The position numbers and the translations under genes are program-made. Shown here piece after piece: positions 4,505 through 5,061 of a stretch of DNA of 5,061 bases. The notes below the pieces were generated by a model. It searched no databases and was not told the origin of the DNA. It saw only the letters and a program-made list of their open reading frames with translations. This DNA comes from Deltaproteobacteria bacterium (GTDB taxonomy: Bacteria; Desulfobacterota; Binatia; UBA9968). The stretch spans positions 1 to 5,061 of the forward strand of contig VBKX01000669.1 of assembly GCA_005879435.1 (NCBI GenBank), read 5' to 3'. The first letter of the stretch is position 1. Each line of letters starts with the position of its first letter.

Positions 4505-5061
4505 GCCGACGCCGACGGGAACCACTCGATGCGAAAACCGCTCGGGCCGGCGCTATCGCAGCGCGTCTGGCGCTGGCGTATCCTGACGTGCAATGTCCGC
4601 TCACGCACGAGAATACTTTTGAACTGCTGGTCGCGGTGATCCTCTCAGCGCAGTGTACCGACGCGGCGGTAAATAAAGTCACCCCGGAACTTTTCCGACG
4701 CTATCCGACGCCCGCGGCGCTCAGCCGTGCGTCGATCGCCGACATCGAGTCGGTGATCCGTAGCCTCGGTTTATTTCGCGCCAAGGCAAGATCGCTCAAA
4801 CGTTGCGCAGAGCAGTTAATGGAAGAATTCAACGGCTCAGTACCGTCGATAATGGACGAGCTCACGAAGTTGGCCGGCGTCGGTCGAAAAACCGCCAACG
4901 TGATACTCGGCCACGCCTTTAACATGCCTGGCATCGCTGTCGACACGCATTGTAAACGTCTCGCAAATCGGCTGGGTCTCACCCGGCACCAAGATCCGGT
5001 GAAGATTGAAAAGGACCTGGCGCGCATTCTCCCGCCCAAAGAATGGACCGGCTTTTCCCAT
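4489..5061 (+). CDS. nth: Endonuclease III (DNA glycosylase/AP lyase), 3' end cut by window
   Basis: Nth removes oxidised pyrimidines and cleaves the abasic site in base-excision repair. The open frame runs to the window edge without a stop. It shows FELLVAVILSAQCTDAAVNKVTPELF, the helix-hairpin-helix LAGVGRKTANVILGHAF with the catalytic Lys134 (AAA, 4888-4890; numbered from GTG 4489), and VDTHCKRLANRLGL with the catalytic Asp152 (GAC, 4942-4944). The four cysteines of the C-terminal [4Fe-4S] cluster would lie beyond the edge and cannot be checked. The start is uncertain: GTG 4489 gives a 43-residue N-terminus before FELL, close to family norms, while ATG 4423 (the in-frame ATG) adds 22 residues and overlaps eno by 41 nt. 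Neither has a good Shine-Dalgarno. The N-terminus is Arg-rich (RRDRCRRRRE). Co-transcription with eno is plausible. Confidence 0.93.
   Translation, partial: MRRDRCRRRREPLDAKTARAGAIAARLALAYPDVQCPLTHENTFELLVAVILSAQCTDAAVNKVTPELFRRYPTPAALSRASIADIESVIRSLGLFRAKARSLKRCAEQLMEEFNGSVPSIMDELTKLAGVGRKTANVILGHAFNMPGIAVDTHCKRLANRLGLTRHQDPVKIEKDLARILPPKEWTGFSH

Noticed and set aside
4701..5061. Minus-strand open frames antisense to nth
   Set aside because: The plus strand encodes unmistakable endonuclease III motifs (GRKTAN, VDTH); the antisense frames are shadows.
1..5061. Insertion sequence, integron, phage or other mobile element
   Set aside because: No transposase, integrase, terminal inverted repeats or target duplications were seen; all genes look resident.

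Overview
The window comes from a moderately GC-rich Gram-negative bacterium. An LpxL-type acyltransferase points to an outer membrane, and FtsB to a proteobacterium-like divisome. The mix of a split ComD/ComE-type decarboxylase, a stand-alone GcvH-like protein and an eno/ftsB neighbourhood would suit a deltaproteobacterium-like or related uncultured soil/sediment lineage. That placement is inference; no marker here fixes the taxon.

Layout. Positions 1-770 (+) hold the 3' part of a lipid A/lysophospholipid acyltransferase gene cut by the left edge. It converges, with a gap of only 5 bp, on a two-gene minus-strand operon (1908-776) encoding the two halves of a thiamine-diphosphate 2-oxoacid decarboxylase of the sulfopyruvate/phosphonopyruvate decarboxylase type. 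The halves overlap by 4 nt (GTGA). A 164-bp intergenic region carries a near-consensus plus-strand promoter. It drives a GcvH-like gene (2073-2459) that would be almost leaderless, and whose product has serine where the lipoylated lysine should be. A 252-bp non-coding stretch (2460-2711) follows; it is rich in small inverted repeats and includes a likely ftsB terminator. ftsB (3101-2712, -) and eno (3177-4463, +) are divergent across a 75-bp AT-rich control region. After eno comes nth (endonuclease III), which runs off the right edge before its iron-sulfur cysteines.

How the genes relate. There is no single pathway. Eno, FtsB and Nth are housekeeping functions (glycolysis, septum formation, base-excision repair). 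The decarboxylase pair and the GcvH-like gene look like accessory metabolism: no coenzyme M or phosphonate genes and no gcvT/gcvP are present. The observation most worth following is the GcvH-like protein without its lipoyl lysine, expressed from its own strong-looking promoter. No mobile element, tRNA, rRNA or CRISPR array was seen.
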